DNA of 51,536 bases from a virus. Shown here piece after piece: positions 23,239 to 30,514 of the stretch (position 1 is its first letter; each line of letters starts with the position of its first letter). The notes under the pieces were generated by a model. That model saw only the letters and a list, made by a program, of their open reading frames with translations, was not told the DNA's origin and did no database searches. A program made the translations under genes and the position numbers. The stretch lies in the IMG/VR virus record IMGVR_UViG_3300022932_000004, positions 1 through 51,536 of that record. One strand, 5' to 3'.

Positions 23239-24066
23239 ATGGCAACAGAAAAAATTTGTGGGATATATATTATTCACTCCCCAACAGATAGAATATATAT
23301 TGGACAGTCGAGAGATATTATGAGAAGATTTAAGTCTTATTTATGCGGAAGCTCAAAAACCAAAGGACAACCCAAGTTGCATAATTCATTTGTAAAGCAT
23401 GGGGTTGAAAATCACTTTTTTACCGTATTAGAGGAATGTGAATTGCTTCAATTGAATATCAGGGAACGTTTTTGGCAAGACGAGCATAACGCTATTGGCG
23501 ACATGGGGTTAAATTGCAGGCTAACAGAAACAGATTTAGTTCCGGCTATAACAAGTGAAGAAACGAGAAAAAAGCTTTCAGAAGCAGCAGCGAAAAGAAT
23601 GTCCATATTGCTTAACGATCCTGAATACAAAAAGACAATGCGAATTGCTTATGACAAAAGAATAGGGGTTAAATTAAGACCAAAAACAGACGAAGAAAAA
23701 GAGTCGATTAGAAAAACAGTTACCGCGTATGGCGGTTGGAAAGGCGAAAAGAACCCCTTCTATGGCAAAGACAGGAGTGGAGAAAAGAACACCATGTACG
23801 GTAAAATTCAAAGCGAAGAAGCTCGAGAAAAAATAAGGCAAAAAGCTTTAGGAAGAAAACATACTGATAGCGCAAAATCCTTAATGTCTGCTAAAAGATC
23901 GCTAGGTAATAATATACATGCGAAGCTGGTCTTTAACGAGGAAACTGGGATTTTTTATACCTCAGGAAAGGAGGCCTGGATGGCTATAGGTTATGGAGCA
24001 TACCCTACAATGAAGTCCAAATTAAACGGAGATAATCCGAATAAAACATCATATAGGTATGTATAA
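23239..24066 (+). CDS. GIY-YIG homing endonuclease with NUMOD repeats
   Basis: 275 residues. The GIY-YIG nuclease domain occupies residues about 6-95: GIY at 8-10, YIG at 20-22, Arg29-30, and the NIRERFWQDEH segment. NUMOD3-like DNA-binding repeats follow (GEKNPFYGKD, GEKNTMYGK, near residues 170-195), then SEEAREKIRQKALGRKHTD and a C-terminal DNA-binding tail (FYTSGKEAWMAIGYGA). It should nick or cut DNA to spread its own gene. Free-standing: no split host gene is visible. A structured RNA precedes it and a strong terminator follows. Confidence 0.9.
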   Translation: MATEKICGIYIIHSPTDRIYIGQSRDIMRRFKSYLCGSSKTKGQPKLHNSFVKHGVENHFFTVLEECELLQLNIRERFWQDEHNAIGDMGLNCRLTETDLVPAITSEETRKKLSEAAAKRMSILLNDPEYKKTMRIAYDKRIGVKLRPKTDEEKESIRKTVTAYGGWKGEKNPFYGKDRSGEKNTMYGKIQSEEAREKIRQKALGRKHTDSAKSLMSAKRSLGNNIHAKLVFNEETGIFYTSGKEAWMAIGYGAYPTMKSKLNGDNPNKTSYRYV

Positions 24067-24068
24067 AA

Positions 24069-24101
24069 AAAGCCCTGACATAATACATCAGGGCTTTTTT
24101 T
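24069..24101. terminator. Bidirectional intrinsic terminator
   Basis: AGCCCTGA (24071-24078) pairs perfectly with TCAGGGCT (24088-24095), flanked by A-runs on the left and T-runs on the right, so it works for both directions. It ends the rightward GIY-YIG transcript and the leftward capsid transcript, whose last codon is at 24123. Confidence 0.9.
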
Positions 24102-24122
24102 GTTTTGTTTATTTATTTCGTA

Positions 24123-25406
24123 CTAAGCAACAACCGGAGGTGTAAGCAACAATTTCTTGAATGCTTCTGGGTAATAGATAGGAAGCGCAATTCTACCTTC
24201 AATACGGATTGAAACAGTATTCGTTGCAAAGTTGTCTTTATGTTCAGAACTATAAGCAATATTCATCGCTTTTCGTTGAAATATAGCCGTGCCCCTTGCA
24301 AAATCACCTACTAAACCTTCATTTTGAAGAAATGAATTACTCCAATAAATAGGAACTCCGCCAATCCTTAATACATTTTGACTATCTAGTAAGATAGGGT
24401 AGGTGTATTCTCCAGAACCAGAGCCTTTATTAATGAACATCTCCATGTAAGCCACAGGAGAAACAAACACAGCAGATGTAGCACGTTTTAATACCCTTAC
24501 CTCTGTGATTCCAGCTGCAACCTTATCTATAACACTAGATGCTGTCGTAACAGTTCCCAATGGAAGAACTTGATTTGCTGCCTGTTGCCATAATCCGAGC
24601 AGATTTTGACCAGTTCCGTTACCTTTGAAAATTTGAGAATCCTCAAAATCCATGTAAACCTTTGGCAATTCGTATGCTAACCATGCACGAAGACCAACTA
24701 CATCATCTAAGTTTTCGTCGCTCACGTCTAAAATCGCCGCAATTTTACGAACCGTAGCGTCTTTAACAGCCGCAATCCAAGCTAGCTGAGGCTTAACCGC
24801 CCCCTCTGCTACAGTTCCAATTCCCGCCTGAGTGGTATCTACAGTATATTGGATGTATTTAATTACATCACTAATAGTTGGGAATACAGGGATCACATCT
24901 CGAGCGTGCGTTTCATCATGACCGGGGCCAACAATTCCTACAAACTGAGGAGCAACGCCGCCAACAGGCTTAAGCATTGCTTTTGCTTCCAAATCTACGC
25001 TTAGGTCTTTTGCTCCTTGTAAGAATCCTTTAAGCATTTTTTCACCTTCTTCGGTAGATAGTTTTTCAACAATCTCCTCAGACATGGTTTTCATGCGCTC
25101 TTTAACTTCGCCAATTTTAGCACGCTGTAATTGCGCCTTAAAAGACTCAATATCACCATCGTACTTTTCTGCAAGTTCTTTTAAAGCTTTTTCGTTTTCG
25201 TCTGAAATTTCTTTCAGTTCAGCAACGCGTTCTTTTTTCAGGTCTTCTTTCATTGCTTCAATAGCGGCTTTAACGCTTTCGTCTGCAATCCTTTTCTGCT
25301 CTTGTTCCTTGTAGGCTTCGAGCTGAATTTCGTACTTAACCTGTTCCCTTTCTGACAGAGCGTCGTACTGGTCTTTGGATAGTACTTTGAAGTTTTTCAA
25401 ATCCAT
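24123..25406 (-). CDS. HK97-fold major capsid protein
   Basis: 427 residues. Residues about 1-150 are a charged coiled coil (EALKELAEKYDGD-like, Lys/Glu-rich), the delta domain that acts as a built-in scaffold and is removed by the protease encoded next door. The rest is the HK97 fold: VIPVFPTISDVIKYI, AVKDATVRKIAAILDVSDEN, IFKGNGTGQNLLGL, then the C-terminal strand cluster IEGRIALPIYYPEAFKKL. It forms the icosahedral shell. It follows the protease by 3 bases and is ended by a strong terminator. Confidence 0.92.
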   Translation of the reverse strand: MDLKNFKVLSKDQYDALSEREQVKYEIQLEAYKEQEQKRIADESVKAAIEAMKEDLKKERVAELKEISDENEKALKELAEKYDGDIESFKAQLQRAKIGEVKERMKTMSEEIVEKLSTEEGEKMLKGFLQGAKDLSVDLEAKAMLKPVGGVAPQFVGIVGPGHDETHARDVIPVFPTISDVIKYIQYTVDTTQAGIGTVAEGAVKPQLAWIAAVKDATVRKIAAILDVSDENLDDVVGLRAWLAYELPKVYMDFEDSQIFKGNGTGQNLLGLWQQAANQVLPLGTVTTASSVIDKVAAGITEVRVLKRATSAVFVSPVAYMEMFINKGSGSGEYTYPILLDSQNVLRIGGVPIYWSNSFLQNEGLVGDFARGTAIFQRKAMNIAYSSEHKDNFATNTVSIRIEGRIALPIYYPEAFKKLLLTPPVVA

Positions 25407-25409
25407 TTT

Positions 25410-26237
25410 CTAGTGAATAAGTGTGTAAAAATTTGATTTTTTGGTTTGTTGACTGCTCTGTAGCGGGTCAATATTTTTCTGTTCGTCTTCGCTGATGCTG
25501 ATTACCCCCGTAGCCGGATTGCTACCTGCGATAACCAACGAGCTTTCACGAACGTTAGTAGCTTTTTTAACGATAAAAAAGTACGGGATATAGTCAAAGT
25601 CTGCACTATTGGCAATCTTTGGAAAATAAGCATCGTACAGTGTTTTTAAATCTTTGTAATCAGGGTCGTTGCTATCCAAAGCAAACTCAATGTCGTCGTA
25701 CATCATCCTCACAGAGGCTTCGATGTCGTCTTTTGATTCTAACCAGTCTTTAGCAGTTTGATTGATGATCGCGTCTTTTCTGAACTTGTAGATCAATGCT
25801 TGGGTATCGCCTCCATAATTCTTTCCGATTGATGCAAAAGGAATTACTGCTACAAATTGCTCGATATAAGCTTTCTTTACAATCACGTTTGCCATTGCTA
25901 AGCTATGGTCTGAAACCAAATAGTTTTTGCCTTGCTCAGTAACTACGCTATCATTCCAGCAATTGTCGTCGTGCAAATCTCCATGAGAATCCAGGACAAG
26001 GCATGTGTTAACTGCAATGTAGTAATGTTCGTCATCAGTTTCAAAACTCACCTTACCTGTTGAAGTGGCTAATTTTGAAACATCCAGCACACGCAAAGAA
26101 ACGCCAACACCCTTTTCGCAAGAACGATAAATCTGCGCTTTCTTCAAACGGATGATCTCAGGCAGATTCTTTTTAATCTCCTTAAACATCAGTTCTTTGG
26201 TCGTGAAAGACTTGTTAAGCTCTTTGCAGAATATCAT
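25410..26237 (-). CDS. Prohead maturation protease
   Basis: 275 residues, directly upstream of the capsid gene as in HK97-type phages. The motifs fit the serine protease family U35/S78: the NYLVSDHSLAMANV region offers the catalytic His, and VRESSLVIAGSNPATG has the E-S-SLV...NP arrangement around the catalytic Ser. It would trim the capsid delta domain and then itself. The protein is longer than usual in its middle (EASVRMMYDDIEFALDSND), perhaps a built-in scaffold segment. Catalytic residues are inferred by pattern. Confidence 0.75.
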   Translation of the reverse strand: MIFCKELNKSFTTKELMFKEIKKNLPEIIRLKKAQIYRSCEKGVGVSLRVLDVSKLATSTGKVSFETDDEHYYIAVNTCLVLDSHGDLHDDNCWNDSVVTEQGKNYLVSDHSLAMANVIVKKAYIEQFVAVIPFASIGKNYGGDTQALIYKFRKDAIINQTAKDWLESKDDIEASVRMMYDDIEFALDSNDPDYKDLKTLYDAYFPKIANSADFDYIPYFFIVKKATNVRESSLVIAGSNPATGVISISEDEQKNIDPLQSSQQTKKSNFYTLIH

Positions 26238-26369
26238 CTATTTACAGATTGGCTTGTTTACGTATTCTTGTTTTTGCTTGATAGCTTCTTGAGCTTCTTT
26301 AGGCATCGGGCGTTCTTTTAACCTTTCGATTGTTTTTTCTGCCTCTGTTTTTTCCTTTGTCTGCTTCAT
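26238..26369 (-). CDS. Small charged helical protein (43 residues)
   Basis: Lies just upstream of the protease, its stop abutting the protease ATG. The product, MKQTKEKTEAEKTIERLKER then PMPKEAQEAIKQ, is almost all Lys/Glu/Gln helix. A TACTTTTA box is 6 bases before the ATG, so it is the first gene of the capsid operon. It could be an accessory scaffold; no family recognised. Confidence 0.55.
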   Translation of the reverse strand: MKQTKEKTEAEKTIERLKERPMPKEAQEAIKQKQEYVNKPICK

Positions 26370-26375
26370 GATGTG

Positions 26376-26383
26376 TAAAAGTA
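26376..26383 (-). promoter_or_regulatory. Promoter -7 box for the capsid operon
   Basis: Minus-strand TACTTTTA with TTGTTACATT starting 19 bases upstream, the same arrangement as the tail promoter at 14470-14477. The ATG at 26369 follows after 6 bases. Confidence 0.55.
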
Positions 26384-26425
26384 GTTAATATCAATGTAAC
26401 AATGTGAATACACAAAACGTAAAGT

Positions 26426-26466
26426 TTACCTATATTTGGGTAATGCAATACCATTAGCTATCTTTG
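26426..26466 (+). promoter_or_regulatory. Tandem rightward promoters, one inside a palindrome
   Basis: TATATTTG at 26431-26438 is exactly flanked by TTACC and GGTAA (26426-26430 and 26439-26443), a perfect 5-base inverted repeat around the -7 box, suggesting a repressor site on the promoter. A second box, TATCTTTG, lies at 26459-26466, 9 bases before the ATG at 26476. The leftward capsid promoter is about 50 bases away, so this is a divergent control region. Confidence 0.55.
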
Positions 26467-26475
26467 AATTCAATT

Positions 26476-26667
26476 ATGACCACAAAAGAAGTCGCAGAAG
26501 AGATTAAAAAAGGCGGTAAACACTATCACGGGGTGATGCCTCAAAGTACTTACTACAACACACTATCTAGGATTAAGAAGGGAACGGCTACAGAAAAAAG
26601 AATTAGGTCTTTTTTTGAGGCTTTTAACTACACCGTTAAACAAGAAACGCAATGGTCAAAACAATAA
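26476..26667 (+). CDS. Small putative DNA-binding protein
   Basis: 63 residues from the ATG at 26476; an in-frame TTG at 26464 lies inside the promoter. Reads MTTKEVAEEIKKGGKHYHGV, then STYYNTLSRIKKGTATEKRI and RSFFEAFNYTV. The STYYNTLSRIKKG stretch looks like the recognition helix of a short Cro- or phage-type helix-turn-helix, but the match is weak. First gene of a four-gene rightward operon next to the capsid promoter, so it could bind the nearby palindromes. Confidence 0.5.
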   Translation: MTTKEVAEEIKKGGKHYHGVMPQSTYYNTLSRIKKGTATEKRIRSFFEAFNYTVKQETQWSKQ

Positions 26668-26936
26668 CGATTATATTTCTGTCTGTAGCACTTGTTATTG
26701 AGGTGTACTTGTTCCTTCAAAGGAGGCGAATATCAAAGGCGAAAAATAAAATACACGAACTCTTGTTGCGAGCCGAGAGAAACAAGCAGGTATACGCTTT
26801 TAGAATGCGTATTATACATGAGTATCCTATCCATGTCGCAGAGAAAATGCCTAGTTATGAAGCAATGATGTTTTCGGACAAGCCATTGACGGTAAAAGAA
26901 TGGATTGATGTGGATGAATTCGTAAACTTGAATTAA
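26652..26936 (+). CDS. Membrane-anchored small protein
   Basis: 94 residues. A single N-terminal helix (residues about 4-22, ITIIFLSVALVIEVYLFL) is followed by a basic patch (QRRRISKAKNK) and a soluble domain facing the cytoplasm. It overlaps the upstream gene by 16 bases. No family recognised. Confidence 0.55.
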   Translation: MVKTITIIFLSVALVIEVYLFLQRRRISKAKNKIHELLLRAERNKQVYAFRMRIIHEYPIHVAEKMPSYEAMMFSDKPLTVKEWIDVDEFVNLN

Positions 26937-26939
26937 TAA

Positions 26940-27155
26940 ATGGACCATCAAAAATACAGAGTTCTTTCTCTTTTGCCACTAGAACACTTCGGAAACGAAG
27001 ACTTAATGTCTTTCCTTAGAAAGGAAGCTGATTTAATGGCAAATAAAGAAGCGAATGGATTTAGTTTTTACTCAAAAAAAATATTTATCGATGATGATGC
27101 TTTTATTTACGACAGAATAACCGTCATATTCGAATATAGAATGTATTTTAAATAA
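26940..27155 (+). CDS. Hypothetical 71-residue protein
   Basis: Starts MDHQKYRVLSLLPLEHFGNE, with a helical middle (DLMSFLRKEADLMANKE) and a beta C-terminus (FIYDRITVIFEYRMYFK). Three bases separate it from the upstream gene. Function unknown. Confidence 0.5.
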   Translation: MDHQKYRVLSLLPLEHFGNEDLMSFLRKEADLMANKEANGFSFYSKKIFIDDDAFIYDRITVIFEYRMYFK

Positions 27156-27160
27156 CCAAA

Positions 27161-27448
27161 ATGAAGACTATACAGGAATTGCAACAAGAACTAGCCAAGC
27201 ATAGAAAGCTATTGCATCGTGCGGTAGGCAATCAGATTCTACCTCACATAAACTATCACCATTACGAATGTGTCAGAATAATAAATGAGATTCAAGACTC
27301 AGACATGAAAAGAGACAGGTTTTCCGTAATTGGGGTCTATGAAAAGAACGTCAAATCTTTGGGCGATGATTTCGGGAAAATGTTTAGGGAACATTTCTTA
27401 AAATTAGAAGACGAAGCTATATTAAAAGGCAACACTCCTACGCAATAG
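27161..27448 (+). CDS. Hypothetical helical protein (95 residues)
   Basis: Starts MKTIQELQQELAKHRKLLHR; mainly amphipathic helices with several His residues (PHINYHHYECVRII). Last gene of the rightward unit. Its 3' end overlaps the end of the convergent portal gene by 11 bases, so antisense transcription over the portal gene is expected unless transcription stops within it. Confidence 0.55.
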   Translation: MKTIQELQQELAKHRKLLHRAVGNQILPHINYHHYECVRIINEIQDSDMKRDRFSVIGVYEKNVKSLGDDFGKMFREHFLKLEDEAILKGNTPTQ

Positions 27449-28805
27449 GAGTTGTTCCGGTTTCACCATCAAAAGACCTTTTCAACGTCGTTAGTCCGGA
27501 CTCTACAAAATGTTCATTCATGTAGGCTTCGGACTTTTCACCGTAACGGATAGCTGAACGCATTTCGTTGTAAGTCAACACACCTTTTGGTAAAGTGTTG
27601 AGGTATGTCGCTACTTCTGTCATGTTCACTGCCATTTCCGGCAGTTGGGTGTAGTCTAACTCGATGACATCAATGTCGTAGCCCCTAGCTAAGAATATAG
27701 TCAATGCCTCGCCTACTACATCGCATATAGGCGCTACCGCGTCGTAAATCATTTGCTTAACGGCAGTAGACTGGTTGTTGCTGGTAGATGCTACTTGGTT
27801 ATGGTACTGCAATGGCATGTGGTAGGCACGGTAAACATCTTCTTCACTGGCAGACACGAGTTCCAAAAGCTTCAAATCACCAATAGGCAATCCAATATTC
27901 TGCCACGCCAAAGCAATTGATGAAGGAAATACCCTCGATAATTCATCATTGGAACGCCTGGCTTCAATCATCTTATCCTTGAGCTGTTTCTTTTGGTCGG
28001 TAGTAAGATTGTCTTCTTTATCACGAGGGGAAAGCACGCCAAATACACCTCCATTACGAGCTTGCTTACTAGATTGCGTCTTTCCTTCTTTGATTGCCCT
28101 GAGCGACTCCAAATAGGCACGCAAAGGGGCAACACCATACAGGTATTCCATTCGCCTGTCAATCGGCGCAGGCGTACCGGTTTTGACATGCTGAATCTCG
28201 TCAATTTCAAACTTTGTAGATGAAGTATTTTGCATCGTATACCCTCTGATTGGGTCAAGCAAGTCATCCGGATCAGAATTGATCGTCATATTCGGAAAAC
28301 ACCATAGTTCTTTAGCTTTTCTTTTGCCTACAAAGTTGGCATGTATGTAGGTATTGCCGTTCAAAAGATAAGATAATACGACTGTCCACATGAACTGCGA
28401 ACCTGTTTGGTAAGGATTAGCTGCGCCACGAGTCAACATATCGCTTAGTCCTGACACATCCACCTCTTCGACCGCCTGCATTTTTAACAGGTAAGATTGA
28501 ACAGGGTCGGTCTTGAACAAATGTTTGGACTGTTGCAACTTTTTACGATCCTTAATCTTGTAAAATACGAAAGGGCAATTCAATACTTTCTTACAAATTG
28601 CATCAGTCACTTCATAAACAGCGCCAATGGTTTTGAATGTTTGGTAGTAATCTCCAGCATCCGGATTAATCGTTGGCAACGAATCGTTAAGGCTCACGTT
28701 CAAGGAAGTGATTGCACTGGCAAAGGTAGTAGACTGCTTCTCTGCAATGACTTGGTTTACACGCTTGCTGATTGCGCCGTTAAAGATTGACCCGATTATA
28801 TCCAT
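27438..28805 (-). CDS. Portal protein (HK97 type)
   Basis: 455 residues, with the family layout: MDIIGSIFNGAISKRVNQVI at the start, LLNGNTYIHANFVGKRKAKELW, RGYTMQNTSSTKFEIDEIQHVK, GVAPLRAYLESLRAIKEGKT and MPLQYHNQVASTSNNQSTAV. The portal forms the dodecameric DNA gate of the head and the docking site of the terminase. It lies upstream of protease and capsid in the leftward order but is separated from them by four rightward genes. A TACCTTTG box is 4 bases before the ATG. Confidence 0.92.
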   Translation of the reverse strand: MDIIGSIFNGAISKRVNQVIAEKQSTTFASAITSLNVSLNDSLPTINPDAGDYYQTFKTIGAVYEVTDAICKKVLNCPFVFYKIKDRKKLQQSKHLFKTDPVQSYLLKMQAVEEVDVSGLSDMLTRGAANPYQTGSQFMWTVVLSYLLNGNTYIHANFVGKRKAKELWCFPNMTINSDPDDLLDPIRGYTMQNTSSTKFEIDEIQHVKTGTPAPIDRRMEYLYGVAPLRAYLESLRAIKEGKTQSSKQARNGGVFGVLSPRDKEDNLTTDQKKQLKDKMIEARRSNDELSRVFPSSIALAWQNIGLPIGDLKLLELVSASEEDVYRAYHMPLQYHNQVASTSNNQSTAVKQMIYDAVAPICDVVGEALTIFLARGYDIDVIELDYTQLPEMAVNMTEVATYLNTLPKGVLTYNEMRSAIRYGEKSEAYMNEHFVESGLTTLKRSFDGETGTTPIA

Positions 28806-28809
28806 ATTT

Positions 28810-28817
28810 CAAAGGTA
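28810..28817 (-). promoter_or_regulatory. Promoter -7 box for the portal gene
   Basis: Minus-strand TACCTTTG, then AAAT and the ATG at 28805. The same AAATATG follows the box at 2561-2568. Upstream lies TGTAACA (28828-28822). Leaderless transcript expected. Confidence 0.55.
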
Positions 28818-28877
28818 AAGATTTTGTTACATAAAGTATAAAACAAAATATTGGCTCAAAAACCAATAGATATTATC

Positions 28878-28948
28878 TATATTTGTAGCGCTACGTTATC
28901 AAAAATATCAATACTACACCTCTGCAATCCCGTTGTAGAGGTGTTTTT
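28878..28948 (+). ncRNA. Candidate short RNA with its own promoter and terminator
   Basis: TATATTTG (28878-28885) is a perfect -7 box. About 30 bases later ACACCTCT (28916-28923) pairs with AGAGGTGT (28937-28944), followed by TTTTTA: a strong rightward terminator. The predicted RNA is about 55-60 nt with no open reading frame. Its first bases, GCTACGTTATC (28890-28900), can pair with GATGACGTAGC at 28997-29007 (11 pairs, one wobble) in the next transcript. This is antisense-oriented upstream of the portal gene. Confidence 0.5.
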
Positions 28949-28955
28949 ATATACT

Positions 28956-29260
28956 TATATTTGTATTATCTGATGTATGGCAGCTTGTTCAGATAGGATG
29001 ACGTAGCAGAAATCTACACAAAAACAACAGTCGACAAAAACTTTCCGCTTAAAAGAGGTAGCAATGACTTCACGGTGTCAACTATCGACCTGCAAGTTTA
29101 TAACTAGCGGACTTGCCTATGCACTATGATTACGGGTTTAATCAAAAAGGGATATAGGGTTATTTTGGGGCATGGATACTGAATGCTATTTATATTAAAG
29201 TATCAAATCTTTACAGGAGGCTTTACTACTCTTGCAGGGATATAGACCGTGTTGTGTCCA
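28956..29260 (+). ncRNA. Candidate structured RNA from a second tandem promoter
   Basis: A second TATATTTG (28956-28963) follows the terminator of the first short RNA. Downstream, about 300 bases have no credible gene but many small perfect hairpins: TATCTGA/TCAGATA, GTAG/CTAC, TGAC/GTCA, GCAAGT/ACTTGC and GATTA/TAATC in order. A + strand end point is unclear; the hairpin at 29269-29292 has only a weak T-run in this direction. This whole 530-base gap (28806-29337) is the longest unexplained stretch between the structural genes. Confidence 0.4.
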
Positions 29261-29261
29261 A

Positions 29262-29293
29262 TAAAAAAAGCCCTAACATTTCTGATAGGACTC
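29262..29293 (-). terminator. Terminator of the 29.3-30.6 kb leftward unit
   Basis: On the minus strand AGTCCTA (29292-29286) pairs with TAGGGCT (29275-29269), one mismatch, followed by TTTTTTTATT. It lies 45 bases after the stop of the DUF3850 gene and separates that unit from the portal operon. Confidence 0.75.
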
Positions 29294-29337
29294 TTTAGAT
29301 TTAACGCATCACCGCGGTCGTCCTTCATACATACCAT

Positions 29338-29601
29338 TTAAACCTCGTCATCGGACAAAGCAAGAATTACATATCCATTTTCGAGCCCATAATTTCCACC
29401 CTCAAGTATATAAGATATGTATTTATGAACATGGTTCTTATTCTCTCTTTTATTTATATCGTCAACCTGCTCGTCTCCTTCAAACAAGTCTAACCTATCA
29501 CCAACCTTGAAATTTCTATCATTCTCACGCAATTCAAAGGTTTTTATGCCTTTTACAACTTCATCAAAATAAGGTTGTATTGTTTTTAATTTGTGTATCA
29601 T
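29338..29601 (-). CDS. DUF3850 (ASCH/PUA-like) protein
   Basis: 87 residues. The start MIHKLKTIQPYFDEVVKGIK and TFELRENDRNFKVGDRLDLF are hallmark sequences of DUF3850, a small PUA/ASCH-like fold predicted to bind RNA or modified nucleotides. The C-terminus (ISYILEGGNYGLENGYVIL) completes the barrel. These genes are frequent in phages, usually among early or accessory genes. It is the last gene of the unit and precedes a terminator. Confidence 0.85.
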   Translation of the reverse strand: MIHKLKTIQPYFDEVVKGIKTFELRENDRNFKVGDRLDLFEGDEQVDDINKRENKNHVHKYISYILEGGNYGLENGYVILALSDDEV

Positions 29602-29910
29602 TTATTTTTCCTCCAATTTTTTATTAATCAATTCTAACCTATTTGCTAGCGTTACGTCTGCGCTATTGCCCTGATCTAACGCTTTCACAGCGAAATACAA
29701 CCCCTGCTTCAAGTCTTCACTTTCTTGCTCGCTGAAAGGCAAAGGGCAATCAGCCTCAATCCACAGGTTAAACCTATGATTTATTTCTTTCGGGAACCGC
29801 TCTTGCAATGACGCCCATTTGCTAACTCTGCACCTCAGCGAGGGTTTGAAAGTTGTTTCTTTTTTAGGTCTACCCCTTTTTAAGTTCACTGATTTCGTGT
29901 TTAAGTTCAA
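29602..29910 (-). CDS. Hypothetical protein with an AT-hook-like motif
   Basis: 102 residues. Near the start is KRGRPKK (residues about 11-17), an AT-hook-like, DNA minor-groove binding motif; the rest is helical (FPKEINHRFNLWIEADCPLP, then SEDLKQGLYFAVKALDQG). Overlaps the upstream 53-residue gene by 41 bases and adjoins the DUF3850 gene. Possible DNA-binding role, unproven. Confidence 0.6.
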   Translation of the reverse strand: MNLNTKSVNLKRGRPKKETTFKPSLRCRVSKWASLQERFPKEINHRFNLWIEADCPLPFSEQESEDLKQGLYFAVKALDQGNSADVTLANRLELINKKLEEK

Positions 29911-30031
29911 TTAATTTGGCTTGCTTCATTAATTCCCAAAGGATAAGACGAAGTTCTCCGTGATGATTGCCTTTTAAATCTCTGATCTCGTCATTGATTA
30001 GGTCGGATGGTTGTTTGAAATAGTTAGTCAT
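29870..30031 (-). CDS. Small helical protein (53 residues)
   Basis: Reads MTNYFKQPSDLINDEIRDLK, then a leucine/lysine helix (LRLILWELMKQAKLIELKHE). The C-terminal half is a predicted coiled coil. Overlaps the AT-hook-like gene by 41 bases in another frame and follows the 29-residue gene by 2 bases. Function unknown. Confidence 0.5.
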   Translation of the reverse strand: MTNYFKQPSDLINDEIRDLKGNHHGELRLILWELMKQAKLIELKHEISELKKG

Positions 30032-30033
30032 AT

Positions 30034-30123
30034 TTAATGTTTAAAACGTGGAGGGTTAGCGATTGGACCGAAAGGAGTTCCTGTGCGGAACAATGATAGA
30101 ATAGATTTGAGTAATTTTTTCAT
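30034..30123 (-). CDS. Possible 29-residue peptide
   Basis: Reads MKKLLKSILSLFRTGTPFGP then IANPPRFKH. Its ATG overlaps the preceding stop (ATGA), which is the only support. Amphipathic basic helix followed by a Pro-rich tail. Could be a real micro-protein or chance. Confidence 0.35.
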   Translation of the reverse strand: MKKLLKSILSLFRTGTPFGPIANPPRFKH

Positions 30124-30263
30124 GCTACTAAACTGATTAATATTTGAAATGGAAGCCAAATGAACCAAGCCAGGAAAAGCGTTCTCCTGTAAAGCTTGTT
30201 GACGTTCACGTGTCTTTGTTGGTTAGAATAAAAGGTTTTCGATTTTTGCTGAGCGGTAGCCAT
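30120..30263 (-). CDS. Small single-pass membrane protein (47 residues)
   Basis: From the ATG at 30263 (MATAQQKSKTFYSNQQRHVN), ending in a hydrophobic helix (LFLAWFIWLPFQILISLVA). The frame is open further upstream to 30335, over the SH3-like gene, but the ATG chosen gives the usual 41-base overlap. Ends in an ATGA overlap with the next peptide. Confidence 0.45.
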   Translation of the reverse strand: MATAQQKSKTFYSNQQRHVNVNKLYRRTLFLAWFIWLPFQILISLVA

Positions 30264-30513
30264 TAGCTTCAACGTCAAAGTAAATGAACACTGAGTAATT
30301 AGGATACTTAACCCCTGTTGATGCAGGGACGTCATTCAATGTGCCGATTGCTTTGCGGATTGAACCGTCAACCTTTTTGAAGGCAAAGGATACAACACCA
30401 GCTTTTAGCTTAGCACGAAGACGAATCGTTTTCCATGCCATTTTTAAAGCCTCAGAGAATGAGGCGTAGTTTGCTTTGATTGCGTGTGCGATTTTAAACA
30501 GTCTGCTTTTCAT
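30223..30513 (-). CDS. SH3-like barrel protein (DUF2693 type)
   Basis: 96 residues from the ATG at 30513 (MKSRLFKIAHAIKANYASFS). The helical N-terminus (FSEALKMAWKTIRLRAKLK) and strand-rich end (GVVSFAFKKVDGSIRKAIGT, then VFIYFDVEANGYRSAKIENL) are typical of small SH3-barrel proteins that are very common in Bacteroidota phages and mobile elements. Probably nucleic-acid associated; role unknown. It follows a 43-residue gene by one base. Confidence 0.75.
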   Translation of the reverse strand: MKSRLFKIAHAIKANYASFSEALKMAWKTIRLRAKLKAGVVSFAFKKVDGSIRKAIGTLNDVPASTGVKYPNYSVFIYFDVEANGYRSAKIENLLF

Positions 30514-30514
30514 A

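Noticed and set aside
25084-25314. Rightward Ser/Phe-rich frame inside the capsid gene
   Set aside because: Shadow of the Lys/Glu coiled-coil codons on the other strand; no promoter.
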